Part shown: positions 45,884 through 56,600 of the stretch, piece after piece
Numbering within the stretch: position 1 is the stretch's first letter
Layout: each line of letters opens with the position of its first letter
Source: Auxenochlorella pyrenoidosa
Taxonomy: Eukaryota > Chlorophyta > Trebouxiophyceae > Chlorellales > Chlorellaceae
Reading direction: 5' to 3'
Length of the DNA stretch: 64,000 nt
NCBI GenBank assembly: GCA_001430745.1
Contig: KQ481962.1
Span: forward strand, 634,360 to 698,359
Program-made: the position numbers and the translations under genes
The notes under the pieces: model-generated
The model's input: only the letters and a program-made list of their open reading frames with translations
Told to the model about the DNA's origin: nothing
Databases searched by the model: none

Positions 45884-47565
45884 TCAGGCATCCTCATTCG
45901 CCAGCGCCACGGCCTCCTCTGCAAAGGCGCCGCCCGTGTGGCAGCCATGGGAGCAGCAGTACACCCCCACAGTCAGCCACTCCCAGCTGTCTGGCGGCTG
46001 CAGCAGCGCGCCAGCCGCCGCCGCGCCTCCCCGCTCCGCTGTCAGCCACTCTGCCGACTCTGCCAGGCCGTGTATAAGCGGCGCCATCAGCTGAAGCTCA
46101 AACACACGCGGTGCGCCGCAAGCAGCGCATGGCGCGGGCGGCGCGGGCGACTGTGCGGCGGGCCACAGGGGCGTGCCGCCGTAGCTGCAGTGGGCAGCGG
46201 GCATCTAAGCACAGGTGAGGAACACTTGGTGGGAGGAGCTTCAGTGAGCGTCGTGCATAGGATGCAGGCAGGACGGACGGGCCATGTGCAAGCATGCAGG
46301 GGGCACTGGGCAGCTGCGTTCGTGCACCCTGGGCTTGACCCAGCAGCAACGCCCGCCCAGCGGCAGGCTCGGCTTACGGCCCTGGGGAGGTTGGCAGGTG
46401 AGACACCCGCAGCCGGCTTGCCTGCAGGCCCACCTGTACCGCGCGCACTGGTCGGGGCAGCGGGCCACCTGCTTGGAGAACTTGAGATAGGTGGCGCCCG
46501 CTGCCCTGCGCCCAGCCCCAGCCGGCGCTAGCACAGCGTCCTCCTCGTATCCCTCCCCTCCCCACGTCTCTGCCGCCTCGCCGCCGCCACTGCCGCCGGG
46601 CGCGCACGCCCCTGCCGCCAGGGCCGCTGCGCTCGGCGGCGGCGCCATTTCTGCAGCAGCATCCACAGCTGCAGCGGCTTCAGCTTCGTACCGCGCCATC
46701 AGAGCTGTCAGGTGCTCCTGCTCCTGGCCACCGCCGCCGCTGCTGCCGCCCTTGCTGCACTGCGCCTCGGGCTCGGCAAACAGGTAGAAGGCTGGCAGGC
46801 ACGGCTGGGCAGCAGCATAGACAGGCTGCCCCCGGGTGCCGCCAGCGCTGCCGCTGCCAGCCGTGCGGGGCTTGGGGGCCGCTGCCGCCGATGCGCTGCT
46901 CACAGCATCCAGCGCAGCATTCAGGTCATTGAAGTCGAATGCTGCTGCTGCACTGCTGGCTGCTGCTTTCGCTGCCGGATCCTCCGCAGGCTCTCCCCAG
47001 TCGCCAGCACTGCCCACTCCCCAATCGTCAGCAGCGCCGCCAGCCCCCCAGTCGTCGGCAGCCGCTACCGCCGCTGCCGCTGCTGCTGATGCTGATGCCT
47101 GCTGCTGCTGATGCTTATGCCCCTGCTGCACCTCCACTGCTGCATTTTCCAAAGTGAGCCGCAGCGCACGGAAGCAGCCCGCCTCCTTGCCGCACCCCTC
47201 GGCGGTACAGCCGAAAACATAGAGGTAACGCCAAGACTGGCCTCCTGCTACCTGATCCGCCGAGAGCGGAGCGTATGCCTGAAAGAGGGGTCACAGCAGT
47301 GGGTTGGCAGGCGCAGAGCCACAAGTAGCTGCTGTTGGCTGCCCAGCAACCGTTAGCGGCATGCGTGGCAGCACCGCCAGCCCACCTGCAGCAGAAGTGC
47401 TAGCGGCTTGTTGCATGCTTGACACGTGGCCAGCTCAGCTGGGGGCGGTGTGCAGCCATCAGGGTACGTCGGGAGCCCCCCAACTCGCGTGGCAAGCTCG
47501 GTGACGGCCTGCCCGGCGCGGATGAGCTCTCCCGGACGTGCAATCCACGTCTCTTGCGCTGCCAT
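45884..47565 (-). CDS. Programmed cell death protein 2 (PDCD2/PDCD2L) homologue
   Basis: PDCD2 proteins act as chaperones for ribosomal protein uS5 in 40S assembly and are widely conserved. Three exons (47565-47386, 47278-46434 and 46184-45884) join to 441 residues. The N-terminus has GGLPTYPDG, then the first zinc-binding module (CQACNKPLALLLQAYAPLS, RYLYVFGCTAEGCGK). The middle (about residues 115-300) is low complexity, rich in Ala and Gly with DDWG repeats. The C-terminal PDCD2_C domain shows CPDQCARYSYGGTPLWPAAQ, CAACGAPRVFELQLM and VGVYCCSHGC. The protein is longer than many homologues because of the low-complexity insert. Divergent from LIP2 with 345 bases between starts. Confidence 0.9.
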
Positions 47566-47910
47566 TGTCGGTCCAATGTCGCGAGCAGCTGCCAGAGGGC
47601 AGGAAGGGCGAGGCGAATCAAAACTGCCACGTTGGCCCTCTGCAGGGAGTCTTGCTCGCCGGCCACTTGCATCCAATTGCGCTGTGCTTCACTCTTCGAC
47701 ACGATAGTACGTCGTGAATTAGAAACACCCAGCCGCTTTCTTGCCACAAACTGCGCGGGGCCAACTTTGTTTTGGCTTCTAGGACGCACACCCAGCAGCA
47801 GCTGTCCGCCTCAGAATACTGTAAATTTCTTGAATCGCAGAGCAACTGCGTGACTATCTTCCAGGCAGCAAAGCGGCGCCACCGCTGCCGCCACCCGCCG
47901 CCTGTCGACC
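47566..47910. promoter_or_regulatory. Bidirectional promoter region between PDCD2 and LIP2
   Basis: These 345 bases between two divergent start codons must hold both promoters and leaders. It is locally less GC-rich around 47690-47850. No named element was recognised. Confidence 0.45.
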
Positions 47911-49386
47911 ATGGCTGCCGGCGCCAGCGCTGTGCAGCGACTGCTGCGCATCACGGCGTTGAATGCTGTTCCCGCGGCCTATGATCCCATCCTGCGCCTG
48001 CAAGAGCTGCTGTTTGAGCAGCGCCGCCAGGGGCTCATCCCAGACACGCTGCTGCAGCTCGAGGTGACCCCCTGCCGTCGTCACTCCTCCTGCCCACTGG
48101 CTGCTCTCTTGCCCAGTGGATGATGCATGCTTGCAGCCCTGCTGCCCTGGCAGAATTTCCTCCCGGCCTGGGAGGAGATTCTGCCAGCCCCGGCACGCCA
48201 TTTGCCTGCCCCCGCCCTCTCTAGCCCTCCCCTCCCTGGCCAGCCGCTCTCTGCATCACCCCTCCCCCTCTCTTGACCGATGCGTGCAGCACTCGCACGT
48301 GTACACCATGGGCAAGCGCGGCCGGCCCGACGACTTCCGCACCGAGGCGGCCGCCCTGCTGGCGCGTGGCGCCGAGGTGGCGTGCGCGCCGCGCGGCGGC
48401 GAGACGACGTACCACGGCCCGGGGCAGCTGGTGCTGTACCCCATACTCAATCTGAGAGAGGTGAGCGGCGTGACTGGCAGGGGGAGGGCGCGAGCTGCGC
48501 GCCCTTGATCAAGGCGGTGCTGTGTGGCGCACTGGGAATGTGCGGCATGCTGGGAGCGTCCCAGCAAGAATTGCTCCTCCCGGCTGCTGCAGCTGGGCCT
48601 GGGCGCCAGGGCTTACGTCGAGGGATTGGAGGATGTGATGGTTGCGGCGCTGGGGCGGTATGGAATTCCTGCGCGGGTGAGGGAACGGGGGGAGGCTGGC
48701 CAGCGCGCGCTTGGCGGGCTGCCTCACCGTGTTGCTGCTGGGCCCGGGCAGCGTTTCTTGCTTGCCGTGGCAGGTCGTTGGCAATGGCTGCGTCCCTTGC
48801 TCGCTTGCCTTGCTCGGTGCTGGAATGCGGGCTGGCAGTGGTGTGGCAAAGCATCCTCCCACCTCCCTGCCAGCATGCCTCGAAGCTGGCCGGCTGCCCG
48901 CTCCCAGCGCCCCTGCAGGGGCGTGTGCCCGGCAAGACGGGCGTGTGGGTGGGCGAGCGCAAGATCGGCGCCGTGGGCGTGCGCATCTCGCAGGGCACCA
49001 CCTGCCACGGCATAGCCCTCAACGTGAGCACAGACTTGAGCTACTTTGCGCACATTGTGCCCTGCGGCACCCCCGACAAGGAGGTCACCTCGCTGCAACG
49101 CCAGCTGGCAGCTGGGCAAGCGTGGCCAGAAGTGCAGCAGCAGCACCACCAGCAGCAGCAGCTACAGCAGGCGGCAGCGGGCAGCCATTTGCAAGCAGCA
49201 GCACCAGCAGTGCCGTTGCTGACGCGCCCATCGCTGCAGCAGGTGGCAGCTGATCTAGTTGACGCTTTTGTGGCGCACTTTGGGTACGCCAGGCTGGAGC
49301 CGCTGCCAGACGTTGTTGAGCTGGCGGCTCAGCTTGGCTGCCGCAGTCCAGCGGGCAATGCAGCAGCAGCTGGCCATGCCGGATAA
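47911..49386 (+). CDS. LIP2: Octanoyl-[acyl-carrier-protein]:protein octanoyltransferase (LipB/LIP2)
   Basis: Moves octanoate from acyl carrier protein to a lysine of lipoyl-dependent enzymes, the first step of lipoate attachment. Four exons (47911-48063, 48290-48460, 48593-48676 and 48919-49386) give 291 residues. Motifs: [15 protein letters not shown] near the N-terminus; [50 protein letters not shown] with the catalytic lysine in KIGAVG; THE-type motif [14 protein letters not shown]; and HIVPCG with the catalytic cysteine. A Gln/Ala-rich insert ([19 protein letters not shown]) lies between the core and the C-terminal helices. The N-terminus is short, basic and hydrophobic and may direct the protein to mitochondria; plastid targeting is not excluded. 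It ends 38 bases before a TGTAA signal region. Confidence 0.93.
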
Positions 49387-49427
49387 CGGCGCTGCGCGGG
49401 TGGTTTTGCAGCCCCAATGGAAGGCAT

Positions 49428-49432
49428 TGTAA
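49428..49432 (+). terminator. TGTAA poly(A) signal of LIP2
   Basis: TGTAA 42-46 bases after the LIP2 stop at 49386, in the range usual for chlorophyte genes. Confidence 0.65.
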
Positions 49433-49554
49433 TGAAGCATGAAATCTAGGCAGTATGGATGCAAGTAAATTGATTTGAACGGAGAAGAGCATACTTAGTG
49501 TGCCTGAGTGCTGTCACGATAGCATATGTCTGTCTGGCTGCCTGGTATGGGCGC

Positions 49555-51275
49555 TCAATTGGCTCCATGCCGCCGCAGAGGCTGGTCCACCTCGTCTGAT
49601 ACGTGTGGTGCCCGCCACACCCACTGCTGCTCAGCCTGGCCCTGCTGCTGTTGCGCCTCCCCTTGCTGCTCCTGCGCCATGGCTGCCCACTGCTCCTCAC
49701 CAGCCTCCCATGGGTCCTGCTGCTGCTCCTCTGACTGGCTGTCCTGCTTGTTGGGTGGCGGCTTCTGCGTGATGTCCTGCAGCAGGGCAGGAGAGAGGCG
49801 CTAAGGCCAGAGAAGCGTAAGAGGCAGTAGGCGGTGCGGGCTCCATAGACGCGTGCGCATGCAGCAGACAAGGCTGCACCCTCGTGCCACCGGCTGCAAC
49901 GCATCCACCCCCTTGCACCCCTGCCGCGCTCCCACGGGCGGTGCTGCGCCATGCACTCAGCCACATGCCGGCCCCCCTCCTCACCATGTCCCAGAAGCCC
50001 TCCTGGGTGTCCGGTGGCCGGTAGATGTAGCGATGCCGCGAGGTCTCCTGCCGCAGCTGGTCCCGCCCCACTGCATCAGGCCACCACGGGAGGAGAGCCA
50101 GGTGCCTGAGCCCGGCCTTGACCACCCGTTGGAGAAGGGATTGCAAAGCAAGCGATGTGCCGGCCAAAGCAGCGCGAGCCAGACGGCTTGACAAGAGCTG
50201 ATGCCAGGTGTGCCTCCCACCTTGCTGCGTGTGGCCGCAGGCCAGGCGCACAGTTTGGTTGCCAATGGTGCCCCAGCTCTCGAGCGCCTCGTAGAAGCGC
50301 TTGCACTGCAGGCACTCAACACCCTGCAGCAGGAGAGCAGCAAAATAAGAGCGCTGTCTGAACATGCAGCGGAGCGGATGCAGTCGGGTAGTGTGCATGT
50401 TCGAGGGCGAGGTGCGCTATGCAACCAGAGCATAAGGCGGGTGGAGCAGCCAGCCAAGTGCCACCATGCTTCCTCCGCTTCCGCTGCATTGCCCCCCACC
50501 CCCCCCCCCACCCACTCCGTACTACGCCAATGCTGCACACGCCTGCCCTCCAACCCCAACACCGCCAACCCCCACCCCCACCCCCGACCCTCAACCCCAC
50601 CCCCACCTCAAGCCTCTCTCGCTCCTCCTTCTTGCGCACCACCGCCTGGTACTTGTATCCAGGCTCGCCAGGGGGTATGTACCGGTGCCTGCCCCCACCG
50701 CCGCCGCCTCTGCTGGGCTGCCCCGCCGCCTGGCCGCCCGAGCCACGCTGCAGGGCCTGGCCTTGCTGCGCCGCAGGCAGGCGGCCATCTAGCCCCAGCT
50801 CAAAGGCAGCATGTGCATGAGCGGTGCCCCGCACCGCAGACTTCCAGCCGGCGGTGGCTGCCAGCTGCGCAGGCGGCTGCTGCTGCTGGCCCTGCAAGTT
50901 GGCGGCGGGCCAGGGCGCAGCTGCGGCTGGTGGTTGCTGCTGCTGCTGATGTTGGTGCAGCCGCTGCTGTTCGCCTAGCGCTGCTGCTCTGAGGGCCGGC
51001 CCCGCCACAGGCGATGCCAGCTCGTTATCAGGTGCCAGTTGGCGACCCTGCCGCCGGCGTTGCAGCTGCTCACCGCCCTCTTGCACCTCCCCCGGGCATG
51101 GTCTGCTGCTGTTGCCGCCTGGGTGGTGGCGCTTGGGCGGCAGCAGTGGCATCGACTGGCCAGCGCTGGCTGCCATGTCAGCTGCGGCTGCTGCTGCAGG
51201 CTCGGGTACTGGGCGCTTTCGTTGGTTGCCGGGACCAGCAGCACCGCTGCCTTGCTGCTGCTGCACTTCCAAGCC

Positions 51276-51311
<36 letters not shown>

Positions 51312-53532
51312 GGGGGTCTCAACCTGCAGTGGTGCTCCTGGCCGCAGCGCCTGGTCCAGCACATCCCGCGCTCCCTGCTGCCGCTGCTGCTGCCCCTGGT
51401 GCTGCTGCAGTCGTACGGGCTGGCCAGGGCTGCAGACAACTGGCGCCGCCGGGGGCGGCACTGCCTGGGTCAGCTCCACATCCTCCTCATCCTCTGCAGC
51501 TCCCATTTCCTGCCCTGGGACTTGGTCTGCCTCGCCACGTTGCGCGCCAGGCGCTGGTGCGGCTACGGCAGGCGACTCCTCTGCAGGCCAGGCCTCATCT
51601 GCCGGCGGAGCAGCCACACACGGCGGGTCTGCCAGAGCGGGAGGCACAGGGGACAGCGCTGGCCGCGACTGCACCCCAGCAGCGCCTGCGGTGGGAGACT
51701 GCTGTTGCTGCCGCAGCAGTTGCTGCTGCTGCTGCGAGCGCTGCTGAAAGGACAGAGGGCGCTGCATGAGCTGCTGCTGCTGCTGTTCCTGCTGCTGCCG
51801 CTGCTGCGCTGGCAGCCCACTGCCATGAGAGGTGGCCTGCGCCAGCTCAGCCTCACTGCTGCTGATGCTTGGAAAGCGCTGCACAGCGCTCACGACCTGC
51901 TCGCTCACATACAGCTGCTCGCTGCCGCTGCCAACGCCGTCGGTGTGGTGCGACTGGCTGGTGGGCGGGCGGCACGCTGCAGAATCGCCGCCAGCCCCTG
52001 TCACCACCGCCGGTGCCGACGCTGCAGCGCCGCCGCCGCCAAAGCCGCTGCCGGCCCGCAGCTTGTCGATGGTGCTCTGCAACCCTCGCATCTCCTCGCA
52101 GCGCCGCTTGTAGGTGGCTTTCAGCCTGCTGTACTCGTTTGATATACACCGAGCGCTGGCTTTGTTCTTGCGGGCAGCCTGCAGGCGAGCGGGTCGGCGG
52201 GACATGGGTCGCAGGCCGCCTGGGCAGGCTTCTGCAAGCCCTGTGCAGGGAGAAAGTATCTGCTGCCATACATGTACCCGGCAGGGCTCGGAGATTTGGG
52301 CACCTTGCGGGGGTACCTCCAGCATGAAAACGTCAGCAAAAACTGCTTAGCAGCCTCTGCTCACCTCCTTGTACTTGTCACACTCCTGCTGCAGTGCTTG
52401 CAGCTCAGCATGATGCCGCTGCGCAAGCGCAGTGGCAAACGCACTGGCGAGTTGGCAAGCATGTGAGGCAGACAACCAGGCAATCTGTGGGTGCTGGCAG
52501 GGAAACTGAACCGCCGGGGCAGCCGCAATAGTCAGCTGCGACTGCCCGCCAACGCTTATCAGCAGCCCTGCACCCACCTGCTGCTCCGCCTTGCGCTCTG
52601 CCGCTGTCGCAATGAAAGCTGCCTCCTGAGCTTCTGCGCGAGCCCTGAGCGCTGCAAGCTCACCCTGCTGCTCAGCGCAGCGCGCCTCCAGCTCAGCAAG
52701 CCGTGCCGCAGTGGCAGCACCAGCCCCCGCTGCGTTATCTGCAGCTGCTGCCGCCGCGACACGCTGCTCAGCTAGATCCGCCTCTGCAGCCTGAAGCTGC
52801 TGCTCGCACGTGCTGACCTGATCCTGCGCCCGCTGCAGCTGCCCAGTCAGGTGCGCCACATCTGCACGCAGGTTGCAGGTCTGCGCCACGACATCCTGCC
52901 GTGCAACCACCAGGTCCAAGCGCAGCTTGTTGCACTCCCGTTCCAGGCCTTCTACCCGGGCCCTGCAGTGGGGGGACAGGGCGGATCACATCGCAATCAA
53001 GAGGGTTTAAAAAGAGTCGGGCATCCCGTGCACCCAGAAATGCAAAGCAACGGACCAGGGACGCAGGGACACAGGGCGGCATTGCACACTGGCGCGGTGC
53101 CGCGCACTTGAGCTTGTCCCGTTCATGCTCTAGCCTCTCCACCTCCTCTGCTGCCTGTGCCAGCACAGCCGACAGCGGCATGGCATGGGCTGGGACTGGC
53201 ACTGCCTGCGCAGCTGGCCGCTTGCTGCCCGCCGCCGCTGCCGCCAAGACCAGCGTGCCAGCGCCGCACGCCTTGTGCCTCTTTTTGACCTTCTCCGCGG
53301 CGTCTGGCTGTGTTGCCCAGCTCGCAGGGGCCTGCAAGTGCTCGGTTGCAGCGGGGCGGCCCGAGTTTGAGCGCACGGGCCTGGGGCGGTGGTCAAGGTA
53401 GTCCAAAGCAACGGGAATCTCTGCACAGTGCTCGCGCCGCTGCCAAACAAATTTGCCAGCTGCTGCGCCCGTGCTGGGCGCATTTGACAGAGGCTGCACC
53501 CGCTCTTGTTCTGTCCTCGGTTCGACAATCAT
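49555..53532 (-). CDS. COM1: COM1/GR1 - CtIP/Sae2 family DNA-end resection protein
   Basis: Partner of MRE11-RAD50 that starts resection of double-strand breaks, including SPO11 breaks in meiosis. Seven exons (53532-53108, 52962-52578, 52418-52365, 52178-50607, 50323-50221, 50070-49985 and 49776-49555) give 948 residues. The N-terminal third is coiled coil (VEGLERECNKLRLDL, LAELEARCAEQQGELAALRA, ELQALQQECDKYKE). The large exon 4 is low complexity, rich in Gln, with a ten-CAG tract. The diagnostic Sae2/CtIP C-terminal domain spans exons 4-6: HRYIPPGEPGYKYQAVVRKK, GVECLQCKRFYEALESWG with its CxxC, RLACGH, RDQLRQETSRHRYIYRPPD and TQEGFWDM. The conserved TP site reads TQ here. A Gln-rich tail of 74 residues follows. 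Identity rests on the C-terminal domain; the rest is not conserved. Confidence 0.85.
51279..51308 (-). repeat. (CAG)10 tract encoding polyglutamine in COM1
   Basis: Ten perfect CTG units on the plus strand read as ten glutamines in COM1 exon 4. They sit in a wider Gln-rich area (about 50880-51830), so the tract may vary in length between strains. Confidence 0.9.
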
Positions 53533-53640
53533 TTCTTTGACAAGGCATGCGGGCTGGGGTGGAAAAGCAATTGGACCCCGCAGTTTGACCTCCGGCACCC
53601 CGCTCCCGCCCCTTGTTTCACGCATCGAAATTGGGAATTC
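53533..53640. promoter_or_regulatory. Short divergent region between COM1 and the DZIP1-like gene
   Basis: Only 108 bases separate the proposed start codons of two divergent genes. Both leaders and both core promoters have to fit here or overlap coding sequence. The plus-strand frame stays open back to an ATG at 53506, inside COM1 exon 1 on the other strand, so the true DZIP1-like start could lie there. Confidence 0.5.
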
Positions 53641-56600
53641 ATGCCCTCCAGCGAGCAGGAGAATGCCGAGCTGCGGCTGGGGTGGTGCGGGAGAGGTTCA
53701 GCCCTCGGCCGCCCGGCGCCGCCCTTCCGCTTTGTGGCACCCCGAGCCCTCATCGACTGGCGCGCGCTGCATGAGGTTGACCTGAGCCACGTGGTGCGTG
53801 ACACGGATGTGGACGCCCTCGAGGCCGTGCTGGACGTGGTGGCGTTTGGCGACATCGAGGCGGAGGACCATCGCACGCTCACCCCCGCCAACTTCATTCA
53901 GGCAAGCAGACGACGTCAGACAGGCATCCACCTGCGGTTCAGCGTGGCAGGTGTCTTGGCAGCTGTCCTAACAGCGTCAACATCGTTGGTTGCGACTGCT
54001 CCAAGTTGCCTGATCCGCTCCCCGCATGCAGCTCTTCCGCACTGCCCAGCTCACCGTGAACTACTTGCTCCATGTGCAAGACCGGCTGGCAGCCGACAGT
54101 TGCACCGCCAAGGTAGGTGCAGACTGACACTTCTTGCGCTCAGCCCAGGCAGTGTATAAAACTGGCAGTCTTGGGACAAGACAGTGCCCTCTGCTGCATG
54201 ACAGCTCTCGGCCTGGCCAGCTGTGCAGAGCGAGCTGGCGCGGGCCAAGCAGCAGGTGCAGCTGCAGGGGCTCAAGTGCAAGGAGCTAAAAGAGGAGCTG
54301 GCGGGCAGCCGCAAGGAGGCGCGCCACCTCCGGAAGTCGCTGCGCACGCTGGAGGCAAGGACCTGAGGGTGCACCTCTCAGCTTGCTTGACACGCCATGC
54401 CGCTGCAGGCTTTTCTTGTTGCATGTGCTTCGAGTGCTGAGCTGCTGAGACCAATGTGCAGAGCAGAGGCATTGCTGCATGTGGCCGCTGACACCCACCC
54501 TGCCTCGGCTCATGCTTGCACGCTCCTGCTGGCTCCCTCGGCAGGCGCTGGCACTGCGGCCTGTCGCCCTGCCGCCGCAGTCAGAAGTGCGACTGGTGGA
54601 GCAGGCTGTGGGGGTGCCTGACGGAGCGTGGATGCGGCGGCTGCAGGCTCAGCTGGCAGAGGCAGAGCAGGAGCGCGCAGAACTGCAGAGGTGCGACTAG
54701 TCAGGGAGTGGTGTGGAAGCGAGCTTTTGCAGTGCTGCGCATGTCCTCAGCCTTGGGTCAGACTGCCGACAGAGGTCCATGCGTGCATGCCATACAGGCA
54801 CAGAACACCCGCACTGTTCTGTCAAGAGCAAGGTAGCTCCCTGTCGCAGGGAGAATGGCAGGCTGGCAGCGGCAGCAGCAGCAGCAGAGGAATCGGCCAC
54901 CAGGGTGGCAGAGGAGGCACGGGCAGAGGAGCGGCAAGCAGCGGAGGTTCGGCTGCAGGAGGCACTCCAGGCAGAGCACCAAAAGGCACAGCAGCAGCAC
55001 CACGACAGGTGGGCCTGCATGCTGGCGCCGCCGGTTCGCGCTTGGCTGTGACTCTTGATGTGGGCAGATGGCTGATGTGATCAGGCTTCCTGCTCAGCCT
55101 GTCTTTTCCGCTTTGACTTCCTACTCACTCCCTTTGCTCCCCGCAGCGCGCTGCCGCCCACGGTGAACGTGGTGGTTGACGACTCACCCGGGCTGCACGC
55201 CCGCCTGGCAGCAGCCCACCAAAAGGAGCAGGAAGCGGAGCGGCGGGCAGAGGCCGCCGAAGTGCGGGCTGCAAAGCTGGCAGCTGCAGCTGGCAGGGCG
55301 GCGGCATTGCCCAGCGCTGAAGTGCAGCGGCTGAGGGTGCAGCTGGAGGCGGCGGCAGCAGAGGCAGACATGCTGCGCAGCCAGCTGGCGGCAGTGGAGC
55401 GGGAGCGTAGCCCACGCAGGTCTGGCCAGCTGCCCGGCTCTGGGCTGGCAGCAGAGCTGGAGGATGTGGATGAGGGCCGGGTGCGGCAGCTGGAGGAGCA
55501 GGTGGGCTGGGTGGTGAGACATCAGGCAGCAGGGGGGTGTCATGCCGCTGTGATGTAAGGTCATCACTACCAGCGCATGCTTCGCTTCCCTGACGGTCGA
55601 GCCCCGGACATATCTTCTGCGATGAAGGTGGGCGCAATGCGAGCAGATCTGTCAACATCAGAAGCTGCTCGCTTGCGCCTGGAGGTTCGGTGCCGGCGAT
55701 TGGAGGAGGAGGCTCTCCAGCGGCCGCAGCTGCCAACAGCTGGCAACTTGTCGTCGGCTGAAGAGGTCAGCCAGACGGCTATCGAGGCACAAGTGCTGAT
55801 GCGGGAGGCGGAGCGGCTACGAGGCGAGAAGACAGCAGCAAAGGAGGAGTGCCGACGGCTGCGGCAGCAGGCAGCGCAGGATGCTGCTGAGATTGAGCAC
55901 CTCGCCCAGCGCCTGCAGCAGCTGACCGAAGGTGGCCACCGCCCCTCTCGCAGCCCCTCGCCAGTGAGAGCCAGGCCAATGGCAGCACCCAGCGGGTCCA
56001 CTGCAGCAGCAGCCCAGAAAAGCCTGCCTACAGGCGGTTGCACCTCGCAGGCACCTCAGCAGGAGCAGCAGCCAGGTGCTGAGGGGGGCATGGGCTCCCC
56101 CATCGAGGAGCCCACTGGAGAAGGCACCCCGGCTGCAGCCTCTGCTGCAACCAACCATGCAGCCCGCTCACACGCCAGCCGCCCTGGCAGCAGCCCTGGC
56201 AGCGCGCGCCTTCGGCGGCAGGCAGCCCACGATGCTGGCCCGCCGGCCAGCGCCCAGCTTGGGGACGCTGCAAGCGGCCCCAGCCTGGACGACCAGCGCC
56301 AGTTCAGGCGGGAGCTGCAGCACACGCTGCACAACGCGGAGCGGCCAGGCGTGGTGTGCCGCTTCCCGCACTCCCTGGGCTCCTTCCTGGCGCTGCGCCC
56401 TGAACTGGAGGTGCGCCTGGGGTGCGTGTTGGGCCAGTTCAGGACATCATGCAGCATGCAGGGCTGGGCCGCCAGCAATCCTCGCTGTTTGGCGTCAAGT
56501 GCCTGTTGGCTGCACGCGATCTGCAGCAGCTCCATGTCGTTTCGCCTTCACTCTGCGCGCAGGCCGAGCTCGGGGCTGAGCTAGAAGAGGAGCTGCGCAG

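Noticed and set aside
50316..52325. Single 669-codon frame on the minus strand taken as a whole gene
   Set aside because: The true gene extends both ways by splicing. The first part of the frame (before AARKNKAS) and the last part (after ERERLE) are intron.
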